Shown here in pieces: positions 8,110-15,966 of a stretch of DNA of 59,263 bases. The DNA lies in the NCBI GenBank assembly GCA_009379825.1, contig WHTA01000030.1, forward strand, positions 1-59,263. Reading direction: 5' to 3'. The translations under genes were made by a program, and so were the position numbers. The DNA comes from Streptosporangiales bacterium. Lineage in GTDB: Bacteria; Actinomycetota; Actinomycetes; Streptosporangiales; WHST01. The first letter of the stretch is position 1, and every line of letters starts with the position of its first letter. The notes beneath the pieces were generated by a model. The model saw nothing but the letters and a program-made list of their open reading frames with translations. It was not told the DNA's origin and made no database searches.

Positions 8110-10389
8110 ATGTCCGGCCTGACCGTCAGCGCCGAAAGCTTTGACCTGAGCGGCGCTTACGTCACCGTAGTCGTAATCGTCGGGGTAGTAGCCCTACTCG
8201 CGTTGGCCGTCGCCGGCGCGCTCGCCCGCGAGGTTCTCCGCGCGGGCCAGGGCACCGAGCGCATGCAGAACATTGCAGGTGCGGTGCAAGAGGGTGCGGC
8301 TGCGTATCTCAAACGCCAGTTCGTGACGCTGGCGCCGTTCGTGGTGCTCCTCGTCATCTTGCTTTCGTTGCTTCCCGCGGAGTCGATGACCGTACGCATC
8401 GGGCGTTCGGCCTTCTTCGTCGTGGGCGCGTTGTTCTCGGCTGTCACCGGGTTCGCCGGCATGTGGCTGGCTGTGCGCGGCAACGTGCGGGTCGCCGCGG
8501 CCGCGCGCGAGGCAGGTGGCGAGCGGAAGGCGATGCGGATCGCGTTCCGCACAGGCGGCGTCGCGGGCATGTTCACCGTCGGCCTTGGCCTGCTCGGTGC
8601 CGTGATCGTCGTGCTCGCCTACAACTCCGACGCCCCGACCGTGCTCGAAGGCTTCGGCTTCGGTGCCGCGCTGCTCGCCATGTTCATGCGGGTCGGCGGC
8701 GGCATCTACACCAAGGCCGCCGACGTCGGCGCGGACCTGGTCGGCAAGGTCGAGCAGGGCATCCCCGAGGACGACCCGCGCAACGCCGCCACGATCGCCG
8801 ACAACGTCGGTGACAACGTGGGTGACTGTGCCGGTATGGCCGCCGACCTGTTCGAGTCGTACGCGGTCATGCTGGTCGCGGCGCTGATCCTCGGCAAGAT
8901 CGCGTTCGGCGCGGAGGGCCTGGTCTTCCCGCTGATCGTCCCGATGATCGGTGTGATCACCGCGGTGATCGGCATCTTCGTGGTCTCGCCACGCACGAAG
9001 GACCGCAGCGGTATGACGGCGATCAACCGCGGCTTCTTCGTCTCCGCGATCGTCTCTGCGGTGCTCGTCGTGATCGCCTCGTTCGTCTTCCTGCCGAGCA
9101 GCTTCGACCAGCTGAGCGGCTCCGAGGTGAGCAACTTCGACGGCAACCCGCGCTACATCGCGATCGGTGCGGTGATCATCGGTCTGCTGCTGGCGAGCGT
9201 CATCCAGGTGCTCACCGGGTACTTCACCGAGACCAACAGGCGTCCGGTGCGGGAGATCGGGGAGAGCTCACGCACCGGCCCCGCGACGGTGATACTCTCC
9301 GGCATCTCGGTGGGCCTGGAGTCCGCCGTCTACACCGCGTTGCTGATCGGCGCCGCGGTCTACGGCGCGTTCCTGCTCGGTGACGGCAACGCGCAGGTGG
9401 CGCTGTTCGCCGTCGCGCTGGCCGGCACCGGCCTGCTGACCACGGTCGGCGTCATCGTGTCGTCCGACACCTTCGGCCCGGTCTCCGACAACGCGCAGGG
9501 CATCGCGGAGATGTCCGGCGACGTCGAGGGCGAGGCCGCCGAGGTGCTCACCAGGCTGGACGCCGTGGGCAACACCACGAAGGCGATCACCAAGGGCATC
9601 GCGATCGCGACGGCCGTGCTCGCGGCGACCGCGCTGTTCGGGGCGTTCAAGTCGGCGGTGGAGGGCGCGCTGCCTGAGGGCGAGACGTTCGGTCTGTCCA
9701 TCGACAACCCGAACGTGCTCGTCGGCCTGATGATCGGTGCCGCGGTGGTGTTCTTCTTCGCCGGCCTGGCGATCATGGCGGTCAGCCGGGCCGCCGGCCA
9801 GGTGGTGTACGAGGTGCGCAAGCAGTTCCGCGAGCACCCGGGGATCATGGACTACAGCGAGCGCCCGGACTACAGCCGCGTGGTCGACATCTGCACGAAG
9901 GACTCGCTGCGCGAGCTCGCCACGCCTGGTCTGCTCGCGGTGCTCGCACCGATCGCAGTCGGCTTCGGTCTCGGCTACGCGCCGCTGGGTGCGTACCTGG
10001 GCGGCGCGATCGCGGCCGGCACGCTGATGGCCGTCTTCCTCGCCAACTCCGGTGGCGCCTGGGACAACGCCAAGAAGCTCGTCGAGGACGGCTTCCACGG
10101 CGGCAAGGGTTCCGAGGCGCACGAGGCGACGATCATCGGTGACACCGTCGGTGACCCGTTCAAGGACACCGCGGGCCCGGCGATCAACCCGCTGCTGAAG
10201 GTGATGAACCTGGTGTCGCTGCTGATCGCGCCGGCCGTCGTCGCGTACGCCGACAACGTGCCGCTGCGTATCGGCGTGGCACTCGTCGCCGTGGCGGTGC
10301 TCGTCGCCGCCGTGGTGATCGCCAAGCGGCGCTCGGTGTCGGTCGCCGACAACGACAGCGAGGAAGAGCAGCAGACCGCCGCTGCCTGA
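8110..10389 (+). CDS. hppA: K+-independent proton-pumping membrane pyrophosphatase
   Basis: A 759-residue polytopic membrane enzyme that couples hydrolysis of pyrophosphate to proton export across the cytoplasmic membrane. The ATG at 8110 has AAGGAGG just upstream. Substrate-site motifs are visible: KAADVGADLVGKVEQGIPED, then DDPRNAATIADNVGDNVGD, then a C-terminal DTVGDPFKDTAGPAINPL. Lys491 in GNTTKA occupies the position that is Ala in K+-dependent enzymes, which marks this as the K+-independent H+-pumping class. Length and about 16 hydrophobic segments fit the family. A strong hairpin at 10405-10440 ends the gene. Confidence 0.95.
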   Translation: MSGLTVSAESFDLSGAYVTVVVIVGVVALLALAVAGALAREVLRAGQGTERMQNIAGAVQEGAAAYLKRQFVTLAPFVVLLVILLSLLPAESMTVRIGRSAFFVVGALFSAVTGFAGMWLAVRGNVRVAAAAREAGGERKAMRIAFRTGGVAGMFTVGLGLLGAVIVVLAYNSDAPTVLEGFGFGAALLAMFMRVGGGIYTKAADVGADLVGKVEQGIPEDDPRNAATIADNVGDNVGDCAGMAADLFESYAVMLVAALILGKIAFGAEGLVFPLIVPMIGVITAVIGIFVVSPRTKDRSGMTAINRGFFVSAIVSAVLVVIASFVFLPSSFDQLSGSEVSNFDGNPRYIAIGAVIIGLLLASVIQVLTGYFTETNRRPVREIGESSRTGPATVILSGISVGLESAVYTALLIGAAVYGAFLLGDGNAQVALFAVALAGTGLLTTVGVIVSSDTFGPVSDNAQGIAEMSGDVEGEAAEVLTRLDAVGNTTKAITKGIAIATAVLAATALFGAFKSAVEGALPEGETFGLSIDNPNVLVGLMIGAAVVFFFAGLAIMAVSRAAGQVVYEVRKQFREHPGIMDYSERPDYSRVVDICTKDSLRELATPGLLAVLAPIAVGFGLGYAPLGAYLGGAIAAGTLMAVFLANSGGAWDNAKKLVEDGFHGGKGSEAHEATIIGDTVGDPFKDTAGPAINPLLKVMNLVSLLIAPAVVAYADNVPLRIGVALVAVAVLVAAVVIAKRRSVSVADNDSEEEQQTAAA

Positions 10390-10404
10390 CAGCTCCGCGT
10401 CGTC

Positions 10405-10440
10405 AGCCCCCGGTTGCGCCGATCGGCGTGGCCGGGGGCT
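10405..10440. terminator. Hairpin terminator downstream of hppA
   Basis: A perfect 9-bp stem, AGCCCCCGG at 10405-10413 with CCGGGGGCT at 10432-10440, has an 18-base loop and is followed by TCGTCGTCG. It sits 16 bases after the hppA stop. It probably also serves the leftward membrane-protein gene that ends here, since the stem is symmetrical. Confidence 0.7.
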
Positions 10441-10455
10441 TCGTCGTCGCACCCT

Positions 10456-11049
10456 GCCACCAGGTCGGGTTACCGCCGCGGCCAGTGAGAGCAAATGCAC
10501 GGCGAGCGTGCACGGGACGCCGAACGTCGGGACCAGGCTCATCGGCAGCTGCGACATCAAATCGGTGTCGCCGCCGGCGGCGAGCAGCCCGAGCGGGCTG
10601 TTCGAGTGGAGCACGCCCAACGACACCGCGGCGACCAGGTCGAGCACGCCGAACGCCGTCCAGCCGAGGTGCCCGAGCCTGGCCGGGCCGCCGCGCCCGA
10701 CGAGGTAGGTCGCGACCAGCGGCGCCGTGACGCCGACGAGTACGTCCCGTACCCGGCCGGCAGTGCGTCCACCGCGAGCAGGCCGAGGAACGCCAACCCC
10801 GCTACGCGCCACGCCTGCAGGAGGGTGAGGAACCGCAGGTCGAGCTCCCGTGCCCAGGTCCGCAGCCGGGGTGACGCGGCGAGCGCGGCAAGCAGGAGCA
10901 GCGGTGGTCCGAGCGCGGCAAGCAGGAGCCACCGGCGGCGCGTCCGCATCGAACGCACCGCGAGGTTCGCCAGCAGGATCACGGCGAGCCAGGCGAGGGG
11001 CGAGCGACACGGCGACCAGGTCGCCGCGCGCCGATCGTTGCCGAGACAT
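10456..11049 (-). pseudogene. Frameshifted small polytopic membrane protein
   Basis: The leftward reading starts at ATG 11049 (AGGGG 8 bases upstream) as MSRQRSARGDLVAVSLA. It must change frame at the C-run near 10997-11000 (one extra base) to give WLAVILLANLAVRSM and RELDLRFLTLLQAWRVAGLA. It changes back near 10750-10757 (one base missing) to give DVLVGVTAPLVATYLVG, DLVAAVSLGVLHSNSPLGL and LMSQLPMSLVPTFGVP. Joined, this is a coherent protein of about 200 residues with four or five helices. It resembles conserved actinobacterial membrane proteins of unknown function. The 3' end has no in-frame stop, so its end is unresolved. The compensating shifts may be assembly errors or real decay. Confidence 0.6.
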
Positions 11050-11071
11050 CGCGTCACCCCTCTGTAGGCAC

Positions 11072-11092
11072 GTCGCTTGTAATGCAAGTGAC
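11072..11092. promoter_or_regulatory. Inverted-repeat operator for the HxlR regulator
   Basis: GTCGCTTG at 11072-11079 and CAAGTGAC at 11085-11092 form an inverted repeat (7 of 8 pairs) around TAATG. It lies between the leftward membrane gene and the rightward HxlR gene and overlaps a possible ATG at 11082. HxlR-type regulators bind palindromes of this kind in divergent spacers. The role is inferred from position and symmetry. Confidence 0.5.
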
Positions 11093-11093
11093 C

Positions 11094-11447
11094 ATGCATG
11101 AGAAGAACTCGGGTGGGCGGCGGCGCTCCGACTGCGCGATCGCCGGCACGCTGGACGTGGTGGGCGACAGGTGGTCGCTGTTGATCGTGCGTGACCTGCT
11201 GTTCGGCGGCCAGCTGCGGTACGGCGAGCTGGCCGCCTCGGAGGAGGGCATCCCCACGAACGTCCTCGCCGCCCGGTTGCGCAGGTTGGTCGACGCCGGC
11301 ATCGTGGCGCGCGAACAGTACAGCGAACGTCCTCCGCGACACGCGTACCGGCTCACCGAGCGTCGCCGTGCTCTCGGCCCCGTCCTCGACGCGCTGGGTA
11401 CCTGGGGCGTGGACCACCTGCCGAACACGCGACGCCTCTACGGCTGA
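11094..11447 (+). CDS. HxlR-family winged-helix transcriptional regulator
   Basis: A 117-residue protein with the HxlR signature: Cys near the N-terminus (RRSDCAIAGTLDVVGDRWSL), LLFGGQLRYGELAASEEGI as the helix-turn-helix entry, LAARLRRLVDAGIVAREQYS as the recognition region, and YRLTERRRALGPVLDALG. The ATG at 11094 is preferred over 11082 because the earlier codon sits inside an inverted repeat that looks like the operator. It is divergent from the frameshifted membrane gene, which is probably its target. The conserved N-terminal Cys suggests thiol or electrophile sensing, as in YodB/HypR, but this is inference. Confidence 0.85.
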   Translation: MHEKNSGGRRRSDCAIAGTLDVVGDRWSLLIVRDLLFGGQLRYGELAASEEGIPTNVLAARLRRLVDAGIVAREQYSERPPRHAYRLTERRRALGPVLDALGTWGVDHLPNTRRLYG

Positions 11448-11501
11448 CCGCTTCCGCGGAGTCTTGTGTGCACCACGGGGAAGCGCTCTAACTTGGGTGT
11501 C

Positions 11502-11642
11502 ATGGTCGATGACGACGAGGGCGGCGACCCCGCCTGCTGGGCCGAACGGGTGTGTCCGGACTGCGGACGGCTGGCCGACGACGACCCGCCGACGCGATGC
11601 GAGGGCTGCGGTGCCGAGGTCCTCGGCAGCGACGCGCAATGA
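11502..11642 (+). CDS. Short zinc-ribbon protein
   Basis: A 46-residue frame from ATG 11502 to TGA 11640-11642. It is acidic with two C-x2-C knuckles (VCPDCGRL and RCEGCGAEV) spaced like a rubredoxin-type zinc ribbon, plus an upstream Cys in DPACWAERV. No strong ribosome site is visible (AACTTGGGTGTC precedes the ATG). It fills the gap between HxlR and sugE with coding-like composition and ends 2 bases short of the sugE stop. The Cys spacing makes chance unlikely. Function unknown. Confidence 0.6.
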   Translation: MVDDDEGGDPACWAERVCPDCGRLADDDPPTRCEGCGAEVLGSDAQ

Positions 11643-11643
11643 G

Positions 11644-11958
11644 CTAGTGCAGCAGCTTCAGCCCGACGATGCCGCTGACGATCAGCCCGAGGCAGACGAT
11701 TTTTGCGGCGCTGACCGGCTCACCGAACCACGTCATGCCCGCGACCGCGGTGCCGACCGCGCCGATGCCCACCCACACCGCGTAACCGGTGCCGACCGGT
11801 ATGGCACGCAGGGCGACGGCCAGTCCGCCCATGCTCAACGCCAGCGCCACCACGAACACCAGGCTCGGGACCAACCGGCGGAAGCCGTTCGATGCGGACA
11901 ACGCGGTCGCCCATGCGGTTTCCAGCAGCCCGGAGACGACGAGAACGAGCCAGGCCAC
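11644..11958 (-). CDS. sugE: SMR-family guanidinium exporter (Gdx/SugE)
   Basis: A 104-residue four-helix small multidrug resistance protein. The GTG at 11958 follows AAGGAGG at 11964-11970. The sequence (SGLLETAWATALSASNGF with the essential membrane Glu, then VGTGYAVWVGIGAVGT, then GLIVSGIVGLKLLH) matches the SugE/Gdx branch, which exports guanidinium in exchange for protons, rather than the EmrE drug-exporting branch. A guanidine-III riboswitch immediately upstream supports this assignment. The gene is read from its own promoter at about 12050-12078. Confidence 0.9.
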   Translation of the reverse strand: MAWLVLVVSGLLETAWATALSASNGFRRLVPSLVFVVALALSMGGLAVALRAIPVGTGYAVWVGIGAVGTAVAGMTWFGEPVSAAKIVCLGLIVSGIVGLKLLH

Positions 11959-11977
11959 GACAACCTCCTTCGGGTCC

Positions 11978-12018
11978 GCGTCGTCTTGTCGTGACCGGGT
12001 ACGACGCTCCTCGTCCGG
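11978..12018 (-). promoter_or_regulatory. Guanidine-III riboswitch (ykkC-III) controlling sugE
   Basis: Read leftward, the 41 bases begin CCGGACGAGGAGCGTCG, continue TACCCGGTCACGACAAG and end ACGACGC. This reproduces the ykkC-III aptamer layout almost base for base. The helix GCGTCG at its positions 12-17 pairs with CGACGC at 36-41. Compared with the aptamer sequence I recall, C-G has become T-A within that helix, a compensatory change. The 3' end lies 7 bases before the sugE Shine-Dalgarno, so translational control by free guanidinium is likely. Confidence 0.88.
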
Positions 12019-12049
12019 AGGCCGGTGGACTACCACCTCGCCCAACGCC

Positions 12050-12078
12050 AGGATAGGGTGCCCGGTGCGGCCGGTCAG
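12050..12078 (-). promoter_or_regulatory. Probable promoter of the sugE riboswitch transcript
   Basis: Read leftward, CTGACC (12078-12073) and TATCCT (12055-12050) are separated by 17 bases. Transcription would then start near 12043, about 25 bases before the riboswitch. Each box matches the sigma-70-type consensus at four of six positions. Confidence 0.5.
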
Positions 12079-12439
12079 GTGAGCTTCGTCACCCCGACGA
12101 GTCGGCGGCCGCAGTCGCGAGCGGTAGTAGCGCCGGACAAGGTATCCTGGTCGGGCCGTGTTCCACTGCGAGTGGACGCGCAATTCGCCGGCCGCCACGC
12201 CCCATCCAGGATGACCTCCGGATCCGCCGACGTCAGGAACACCTGGCCAGCAGTGTGACGTTCCGCCAGTAGTGCCCCGGTGCGGCAGGATTCGTTCTCC
12301 GCGAGATACCGTCTCGGTGCCAGCCGGGGAAGCGGGCAAGCAGGACAGGAGCGAGAGTGGCCAGTTCAGCGCAGCTGACGGACAAGTCGGCGGCAGGGAC
12401 AGTACGGCCTGCCGACGACACGGGAGGAAACGGGCGCCC
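12079..12439. other. Spacer upstream of topA, no gene seen
   Basis: About 360 bases hold the 5' region of topA. Frames that stay open here are out-of-phase shadows or extensions with low-complexity composition. A small hairpin (CCACT at 12162-12166 with AGTGG at 12171-12175) is present but has no terminator tail. GGAGG at 12423-12427 is the best topA ribosome site, with a rather long spacing of 12 bases. Confidence 0.4.
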
Positions 12440-15304
12440 ATGACATCGTCGGGCCAGAGCAACGGCGCTGGTCAGCGACTCGTCATCGTGGAGTCGCCGG
12501 CCAAGGCGCGGACCATCGCCGGGTACCTCGGCGAGGGCTACGTCGTGGAGTCCAGCGTCGGCCACATCCGCGATCTGCCGGACACGGCCGCGGAGATCCC
12601 TGCCAAGTACAAGAAGGAGTCCTGGGCGCGTCTCGGGGTGAACGTCGACGACCACTTCGAGCCGCTCTACGTCGTCAACAGCGCCAAGAAGCAGCAGGTC
12701 AGCCGGCTGAAGGAAGCGCTGAAGGAGTCCGACGAGCTCTATCTCGCGACGGATGAGGACCGCGAGGGCGAGGCCATCGCCTGGCACCTGTCGGAAGTGC
12801 TGAAGCCGAAGGTGCCGGTGCGCCGGATGGTGTTCCACGAGATCACCAGGGACGCCATCCACGAGGCCATCCAGAACCCGCGCGAGATCCACCAGGGCCT
12901 GGTCGACGCCCAGGAGACCCGTCGCATCCTGGACCGGCTCTACGGCTACGAGATCTCGCCCGTGCTGTGGCGCAAGGTGATGCCGCGGCTGTCCGCCGGC
13001 CGCGTGCAGTCGGTCGCCGTCCGGTTGATCGTGGACAGGGAACGCGAGCGGATCGCGTTCCGTGAGGCCTCGTACTGGGACCTGCAGGCCACCTTCGACA
13101 CCGGCAGGGACGAGCAGCTGCACGCGTTCGAGGCGACGCTCGCGACCATCGACGGTGACCGGGTGGCGACCGGCCGCGACTTCGACAGTCTCGGCCAGCT
13201 GAAGAACAGCGGCGTGCGGCACCTCGACGAGCAGGCCGCCGGCGAGCTCGCCGAGCGGTTGTCCGGCGCGCAGTTCCACGTCGCCAGCGTCGAGCGCAAG
13301 CCGTACCGCAGGTCGCCGTACGCGCCGTTCCGCACGACGACCATGCAGCAGGAGGCCGCCCGCAAGCTCGGGTTCAGCCCCGCACGAACCATGCAGGTCG
13401 CGCAGCGGCTGTACGAGAACGGCTACATCACCTATATGCGTACCGACTCGGTCACGCTCGCCGACCAGGCGATCACTGCGGCCCGCCGGCAGGCGGCGGA
13501 GCTGTACGGCGGCGAGTACGTGCCGGACAAGCCGCGCAAATACCAGTCGAAGGTGAAGAACGCGCAGGAGGCGCACGAGGCGATCCGGCCCGCCGGTGAC
13601 TCGTTCCGCACCCCCGCGGAGACCGGCCTGCACGGCGACGAGTTCCGCCTCTACGAGCTGGTCTGGAAGCGTACGGTCGCGTCGCAGATGAAGGACGCCA
13701 CCGGGCACTCGGTCTCGGTGCGTGTCGAGGGAGCGAGCAGTGCCGGGGAGAACTGCGCGTTCAGCGCGTCCGGCAAGGTGATCTCGTTCCACGGCTTCCT
13801 GCGCGCGTACGTCGAGGGCTCCGACGACCCGAACGCCGACCTCGACTCCAGCGAGCGCAGGCTGCCCGACGTCGCCGAGCACGACCCGGTCACCGCGGTC
13901 GGCCTGGCCGCCGAGGGGCACCAGACCAAGCCGCCCGCGCGCTACACCGAGGCGACCATCGTCCGGGAGCTGGAAGAGCGCGAGATCGGTCGGCCGTCGA
14001 CCTACGCGTCGATCATCGCGACCATCCTCGCCCGCGAGTACGTCTTCAAGAAGGGCACCGCGCTGGTGCCCAACTGGCTGGCGTTCGCCGTGGTGCGGTT
14101 GCTCGAGGAGCACTTCGGGCACCTGGTCGACTACGCGTTCACCGCGCGGATGGAAGACGTGCTCGACGAGATCTCGCGCGGCGAGGCCGGCATGGTCGAG
14201 TGGCTGACCAAGTTCTACTTCGGCGACGACGACGCCGGCGAGGGCCTGAAGGAGATGGTCTCCGACCTCGGCGACATCGACGCGCGGGAGATCAGCTCGT
14301 TCCCGATCCCCGACTCCGACATCGTCGTGCGGGTCGGCCGTTACGGCGCCTACCTGGAGCGCGACGGCGAGCGGGCGAACATCCCCGACGGCATGCCGCC
14401 TGACGAGCTCGACAAGGCGTTGGCCGAGGAGCTGATCAGCGTCGGCAACAGCGGCCGGGAGCTGGGCAACGACCCGGACACCGGGCGGCCGATCGTGGTG
14501 AAGAGCGGCAGGTACGGGCCTTACGTCACCGAGGTGCTCCCCGAGGACGCCAAGGAGAAGCCGCGTACCGGGTCGCTGCTGCGCAACATGACACCGGACA
14601 CCGTCACGCTCGACGACGCGCTGCGCATCCTGTCGCTGCCGCGGGTGGTGGGCACGACCGACGACGGCGAGGAGATCACGGCGCTCAACGGCAGGTACGG
14701 GCCGTACCTGCGCAAGGGCAGCGACTCGCGGTCGCTGGACAGCGAGGAGCAGCTGTTCACCATCACGCTGCCAGAGGCCGTGGCCATCTTCGCGCAACCG
14801 AAGCGCCGTGGTCGCCGCGCGGCCGCGCCGCCGCTGCGTGAGGTCGGCGACGACCCGGCCACCGGCAAGCCGGTGGTGATCAAGGACGGCAGGTTCGGTC
14901 CGTACATCACCGACGGCGAGACGAACGTGACCGTGCCGCGTGGCGACGACCCGGCGAGCATCACCGTCGAGCAGGCCTTCAACCTGCTCGCGGAGAAGCG
15001 GGCGAAGGGCCCCGCGCCGCGTAAGCGGGCGGCGAAGAAGACGGCGGCCAAGAAGGCGGCGAAGAAGACGGCCGCGAAGAAGACCACCAAGAAGTCGACC
15101 GCCAAGAAGGCGGCGAAGAAGACGGCCGCGAAGAAGTCGACCGCAAGCACCAACGGCGCGAAGAAGACCGCGGCGAAGAAGGCCACCAAGAAGTCGACCG
15201 CCAAGAAGGCGGCGAAGAAGACGGCCGCGAAGAAGTCGACCGCAAGCACCAACGGCGCGAAGAAGACCGCGGCGAAGAAGACCACCACGGCCAGCACCAA
15301 CTAG
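12440..15304 (+). CDS. topA: DNA topoisomerase I (type IA)
   Basis: A 954-residue enzyme that relaxes negative supercoils. The ATG at 12440 puts the Toprim start LVIVESPAKARTIAGYLG at residue 14. Acidic metal residues are in ATDEDREGEAIAWHL. The catalytic tyrosine is Tyr332 in GYITYMRTDS. Four or more C-terminal GRYGPY-type repeats (GRYGAYLERDG, GRYGPYVTEV, GRYGPYLRKGS, GRFGPYITDG) occupy residues about 630-840 in place of zinc fingers, as in other actinobacteria. From about residue 857 a nearly pure Lys/Ala/Thr tail follows. In mycobacteria and Streptomyces such tails raise processivity and DNA binding. Confidence 0.97.
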   Translation: MTSSGQSNGAGQRLVIVESPAKARTIAGYLGEGYVVESSVGHIRDLPDTAAEIPAKYKKESWARLGVNVDDHFEPLYVVNSAKKQQVSRLKEALKESDELYLATDEDREGEAIAWHLSEVLKPKVPVRRMVFHEITRDAIHEAIQNPREIHQGLVDAQETRRILDRLYGYEISPVLWRKVMPRLSAGRVQSVAVRLIVDRERERIAFREASYWDLQATFDTGRDEQLHAFEATLATIDGDRVATGRDFDSLGQLKNSGVRHLDEQAAGELAERLSGAQFHVASVERKPYRRSPYAPFRTTTMQQEAARKLGFSPARTMQVAQRLYENGYITYMRTDSVTLADQAITAARRQAAELYGGEYVPDKPRKYQSKVKNAQEAHEAIRPAGDSFRTPAETGLHGDEFRLYELVWKRTVASQMKDATGHSVSVRVEGASSAGENCAFSASGKVISFHGFLRAYVEGSDDPNADLDSSERRLPDVAEHDPVTAVGLAAEGHQTKPPARYTEATIVRELEEREIGRPSTYASIIATILAREYVFKKGTALVPNWLAFAVVRLLEEHFGHLVDYAFTARMEDVLDEISRGEAGMVEWLTKFYFGDDDAGEGLKEMVSDLGDIDAREISSFPIPDSDIVVRVGRYGAYLERDGERANIPDGMPPDELDKALAEELISVGNSGRELGNDPDTGRPIVVKSGRYGPYVTEVLPEDAKEKPRTGSLLRNMTPDTVTLDDALRILSLPRVVGTTDDGEEITALNGRYGPYLRKGSDSRSLDSEEQLFTITLPEAVAIFAQPKRRGRRAAAPPLREVGDDPATGKPVVIKDGRFGPYITDGETNVTVPRGDDPASITVEQAFNLLAEKRAKGPAPRKRAAKKTAAKKAAKKTAAKKTTKKSTAKKAAKKTAAKKSTASTNGAKKTAAKKATKKSTAKKAAKKTAAKKSTASTNGAKKTAAKKTTTASTN
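15083..15280 (+). repeat. 99-bp tandem duplication in the topA lysine tail
   Basis: Two in-frame 33-codon copies lie at 15083-15181 and 15182-15280 and differ by one base at the start (ACC against GCC). They encode TKKSTAKKAAKKTAAKK followed by STASTNGAKKTAAKK. Within each copy smaller AAGAAG-rich units recur. Confidence 0.9.
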
Positions 15305-15318
15305 CCGGTCGCCGTGGG

Positions 15319-15918
15319 TTACGCGTCGCGGCGGGCGCGCAGCACGACGTCCGGTACGTTCCTGGCGTCGGCCGCGGGCGGGTTCGCCCTGGCGCGCTTC
15401 TCGTCCACCTCGATCGTCCAGCCGTCGTCGAGCAGCGCCGTGATCTCGTCCGGTCCGTAGTAGTCGGCCGGGTCGATCTCCGGGTGGTGGTGGTGTTCGG
15501 TGAACGCCGCCAGGTCGTGGCTGACGAAGAGCAACCTGCCGCCCGGCGCGACCGCGGCCAGCAGCCGGCGCAGCGCGGCATGGTCCGGCTGGTGCGGCAG
15601 TGGGTAGTACTGCACCGACACCAGGTCGAACACCCCCGCAGGCGGCGGAGCGACGGTCAGGTCGGCGCGCACCCGCGACACCTTGTCGCCATCGGGCAGC
15701 GCGGCCGCCCGCTCCAGCGCCACCCGTGAGATGTCCACGGCCGTCACGTGCCAGCCCTGCCCGGCCAGCCAGAGCGCGTCCGCACCCTCACCGCAACCCA
15801 CGTCGAGCGCCTGTCCCGGCGTCAGCCCAGCCACCTCGGCGACCAACGCGCCGTTCGGGTGGCCGCTGAACAGCTGCTCCTCGGCGCCGTACCTCTCGTC
15901 CCAGTACCTGTCATCCAT
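15319..15918 (-). CDS. Class I SAM-dependent methyltransferase
   Basis: A 199-residue protein from ATG 15918, preceded by GGAGGTGAC. Motif I is ALDVGCGEGADALWLA at residues about 37-52, followed by VTAVDISRVALERA for the adenosine-binding acidic loop and LRRLLAAVAPGGRLLFV for motif III. The opening WDERYGAEEQLFSGHPN is shared with TehB/thiopurine-type small-molecule methyltransferases. It converges on topA and precedes the LysR gene. Substrate unknown. Confidence 0.85.
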   Translation of the reverse strand: MDDRYWDERYGAEEQLFSGHPNGALVAEVAGLTPGQALDVGCGEGADALWLAGQGWHVTAVDISRVALERAAALPDGDKVSRVRADLTVAPPPAGVFDLVSVQYYPLPHQPDHAALRRLLAAVAPGGRLLFVSHDLAAFTEHHHHPEIDPADYYGPDEITALLDDGWTIEVDEKRARANPPAADARNVPDVVLRARRDA

Positions 15919-15966
15919 CCCGTCACCTCCACGGCAAGCATGGCCACACCGTCCCCAGGATGACAA

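Noticed and set aside
9268-11049. Long leftward frame antisense to hppA
   Set aside because: It is an out-of-phase shadow of hppA with Arg/Asp/His-rich low-complexity sequence. Only its first part, upstream of 10456, belongs to the frameshifted membrane gene.
12233-14797. 854-codon leftward frame antisense to topA
   Set aside because: High-GC antisense frame with no domain pattern. topA motifs on the other strand are unambiguous.
14521-15300. Leftward frame rich in Ala/Phe/Val (AAVFFAAF repeats) opposite the topA tail
   Set aside because: It is the mirror of the AAG-rich lysine repeat and not a real hydrophobic protein.
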